Part shown: piece by piece, positions 62,616-64,000 of the stretch
Layout: every line of letters begins with the position of its first letter
Numbering within the stretch: the stretch's first letter is position 1
NCBI RefSeq assembly: GCF_022662535.1
Contig: NZ_JAKQYM010000001.1
Location: 434,001 to 498,000 of the forward strand
Origin: Polaribacter marinus
GTDB taxonomy: Bacteria > Bacteroidota > Bacteroidia > Flavobacteriales > Flavobacteriaceae
Direction: 5' to 3'
Length of the DNA: 64,000 bases
Translations under genes and position numbers: made by a program
Notes under the pieces: model-generated
The model's database searches: none
The model's input: only the letters and a program-made list of their open reading frames with translations
Told to the model about the DNA's origin: nothing

Positions 62616-63911
62616 ATGTTAAAAATTGGTGATAAAAAATTAATCAATGGTTGGGCTTTTTATGATTGGGCAAATTCAGTCTACTCGTTAGTAATTAGTA
62701 CAGCTGTTTTTCCTTTATATTATAGCGCTATTACAGAAGATCAAACAGTCTCTTTTCTTTGGATGGAATGGGATCATCCTGATAGTTTGTATAGCTATGC
62801 ATTATCTTTTTCATTTTTGATAGTAGCCTTTATTTCTCCTATTTTATCTGGAATCGCAGATTATACAGGGAGTAAGAAGAAGTTTATGAAGTTTTTTTGT
62901 TGGTTAGGAGGTTTGTCTGTAGCTAGTTTGTATTTCTTTGATGGTGTAGACACAGTATGGATTGGTATTATTTTTACCATTTTAGCAAGTATTGGTTTTT
63001 GGGCAAGTTTGGTTTTCTATAATGCATATTTGCCAGAAGTAGCACATCCCGAACAACAAGATAGAGCTAGTGCAAAAGGGTTTATTCATGGTTATGTTGG
63101 ATCTGTTATTTTATTAATTGTTAATTTAATAATGATTCAAAAACCAGACTTATTTGGTATAACAACAGCAATGGCATCTAGAATTTCTTTTGTTTTAGTT
63201 GGTCTTTGGTGGATTGGTTTTGCACAAATTACTTTTAAGCGTTTGCCAAATGACATTTATAACAAACAACCAGATAATGATTATATATGGAAAGGATTTA
63301 GAGAACTTAAAGTTGTTGTAAAAGAAGTGATGAATTACCCAACTTTAAAGAAGTTTTTAATTTCTTTTTTCTTGTTAAGTATTGGTGTGCAAACAATCAT
63401 TTTAATGGCAGCAATTTTTGGTTCTACCGAACTGGGTTTACCTGCTATGAATTTAATTGTTACTATTTTGTTGGTACAAGTTGTAGCTATTTTGGGGGCT
63501 TTTGTGTTCTCTAGATTATCAGAAAAATGGGGAAACATTAAGGCATTAAAAGTAACTATTGTTACTTGGATGTTGGTTTGTTTTACGGCTTTTTTATTAG
63601 ACAAAAATCAAGAAAATGTCGAGTATTATTTCTATGGTTTAGGTGTTTTATTAGGATTTGTTCAAGGAGCAATTCAATCTTTAACAAGATCTACTTACTC
63701 TAAACTATTACCTGAAACAGAAGATCACGCAACATATTTTAGTTTTTATGATGTTACTGAAAAAATAGCTATTGTATTAGGAACTTTTGTTTATGGTTTA
63801 CTATATGCAATAACAGATTCTATGCAATGGAGTGTTTTGTGTTTGGCAATCTTTTTTTTAGGTTCTTTTCTTGTTTTAAATACATTAAAAAAAACAAAAT
63901 ATGTACAATAA
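62616..63911 (+). CDS. MFS transporter, UMF1 (Atg22-like) family
   Basis: The 431-residue protein has about 12 membrane helices. NGWAFYDWANSVYSLVISTAVFPLYY at the N-terminus is the family marker, and FWASLVFYNAYLPEVAHPEQQDRASAKGFIHGYVGS and GFVQGAIQSLTRSTYSKLLPETEDHATYFSFYDVTEKI are conserved loops. Family members export amino acids or related solutes; substrate here unknown. Bounded by terminators on both sides, so it is a single-gene transcript. Confidence 0.93.
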   Translation: MLKIGDKKLINGWAFYDWANSVYSLVISTAVFPLYYSAITEDQTVSFLWMEWDHPDSLYSYALSFSFLIVAFISPILSGIADYTGSKKKFMKFFCWLGGLSVASLYFFDGVDTVWIGIIFTILASIGFWASLVFYNAYLPEVAHPEQQDRASAKGFIHGYVGSVILLIVNLIMIQKPDLFGITTAMASRISFVLVGLWWIGFAQITFKRLPNDIYNKQPDNDYIWKGFRELKVVVKEVMNYPTLKKFLISFFLLSIGVQTIILMAAIFGSTELGLPAMNLIVTILLVQVVAILGAFVFSRLSEKWGNIKALKVTIVTWMLVCFTAFLLDKNQENVEYYFYGLGVLLGFVQGAIQSLTRSTYSKLLPETEDHATYFSFYDVTEKIAIVLGTFVYGLLYAITDSMQWSVLCLAIFFLGSFLVLNTLKKTKYVQ

Positions 63912-63940
63912 AAAAAGTGCTGTATAACAGCACTTTTTTA
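63911..63940. terminator. Bidirectional terminator at the right edge
   Basis: AAAAAAGTGCTGT-ATA-ACAGCACTTTTTT is a near-perfect palindrome starting at the last base of the MFS stop. It also serves the minus-strand gene ending at 63958. Confidence 0.9.
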
Positions 63941-63957
63941 GTATTAAAAAATTGAGT

Positions 63958-64000
63958 TTAAATGGTGAAACTTAATCCTAGAACAATATTTCGTCCTTGG
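63958..64000 (-). CDS. C-terminus of a probable TonB-dependent receptor (5' part outside window)
   Basis: Only the last 14 codons are in view, reading QGRNIVLGLSFTI then TAA on the minus strand. The (P/Q)GRNxxLGLSFTI ending is typical of TonB-dependent receptor C-termini, where the last beta-strand ends in an aromatic-hydrophobic residue. The assignment rests on this short tail only. Confidence 0.55.
   Translation of the reverse strand, partial: QGRNIVLGLSFTI

Overview
This AT-rich window reads as chromosome of a member of Bacteroidota, most likely a marine-type Flavobacteriaceae (Polaribacter/Tenacibaculum-like; genus is inference). Support: many promoters fit the flavobacterial pattern TTG-N17-23-TAnnTTTG, Shine-Dalgarno sites are largely absent, there are TonB-type outer-membrane proteins and many short lipoproteins, SecA is about 1,110 residues without a C-terminal zinc tail, and a zeaxanthin-type carotenoid operon sits beside a B12-binding MerR regulator. 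I see no insertion sequence, prophage, CRISPR array, rRNA or tRNA.

Layout. 1-10.9 kb: partial FecCD permease, rdgB, membrane-anchored AraC regulator, rlmH, nadC, M3 peptidase lipoprotein, NlpE-like lipoprotein, pentapeptide protein, YihY, hisS, folE. 10.9-16.2 kb (minus): secA, a DUF2795 protein, cob(I)alamin adenosyltransferase, a methyltransferase. 16.3-19.6 kb: an isolated Wza/Wzc pair whose kinase ends in a Tyr-Gly repeat. 19.6-29 kb (mostly minus): hutI, fumC-guaD, a 57-residue membrane protein, a dispersed-repeat-like element, an outer-membrane beta-barrel receptor, arsC-like, phosphoethanolamine transferase, prfB. 29-33.6 kb: metzincin protease, threonine aldolase, and an ECF sigma factor with a membrane partner. 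33.7-38.2 kb: merR(B12)-crtI-crtB-crtZ-lycopene cyclase. 38.2-47.5 kb (minus): a nine-gene arginine operon of the N-acylornithine transcarbamylase type. 47.7-51.6 kb: a LytS-type kinase, four stand-alone 2TM proteins and a LytTR regulator. 51.8-64 kb: DHH phosphoesterase, HerA-like ATPase, two unrecognised proteins, cupin, yitT, folD, ffh, DinB-like, msrB, hydrolase, M48 protease, MFS transporter, and the last codons of a probable TonB receptor.

How the genes work together. The arginine operon runs glutamate to arginine through N-acylated intermediates: GNAT acylase, ArgB, ArgC, ArgD, acylornithine transcarbamylase, ArgE acting on N-acylcitrulline, ArgG and ArgH, with proC embedded. Its roughly 300-nt 5' leader holds a small ORF ending MVPMLRRRNTIR, with three consecutive CGN arginine codons inside a perfect palindrome, and a second ORF also rich in CGN codons. 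This looks like an arginine-sensing attenuator and is the strongest candidate for an undescribed system here. The second is the array of five 2TM domains (one fused to the kinase) between kinase and LytTR regulator. The third is a possible B12/light switch: the MerR protein keeps CarH-like B12-binding residues, the crtI promoter carries a perfect 12-bp inverted repeat, and an adenosyltransferase able to make the cofactor lies 18 kb away.
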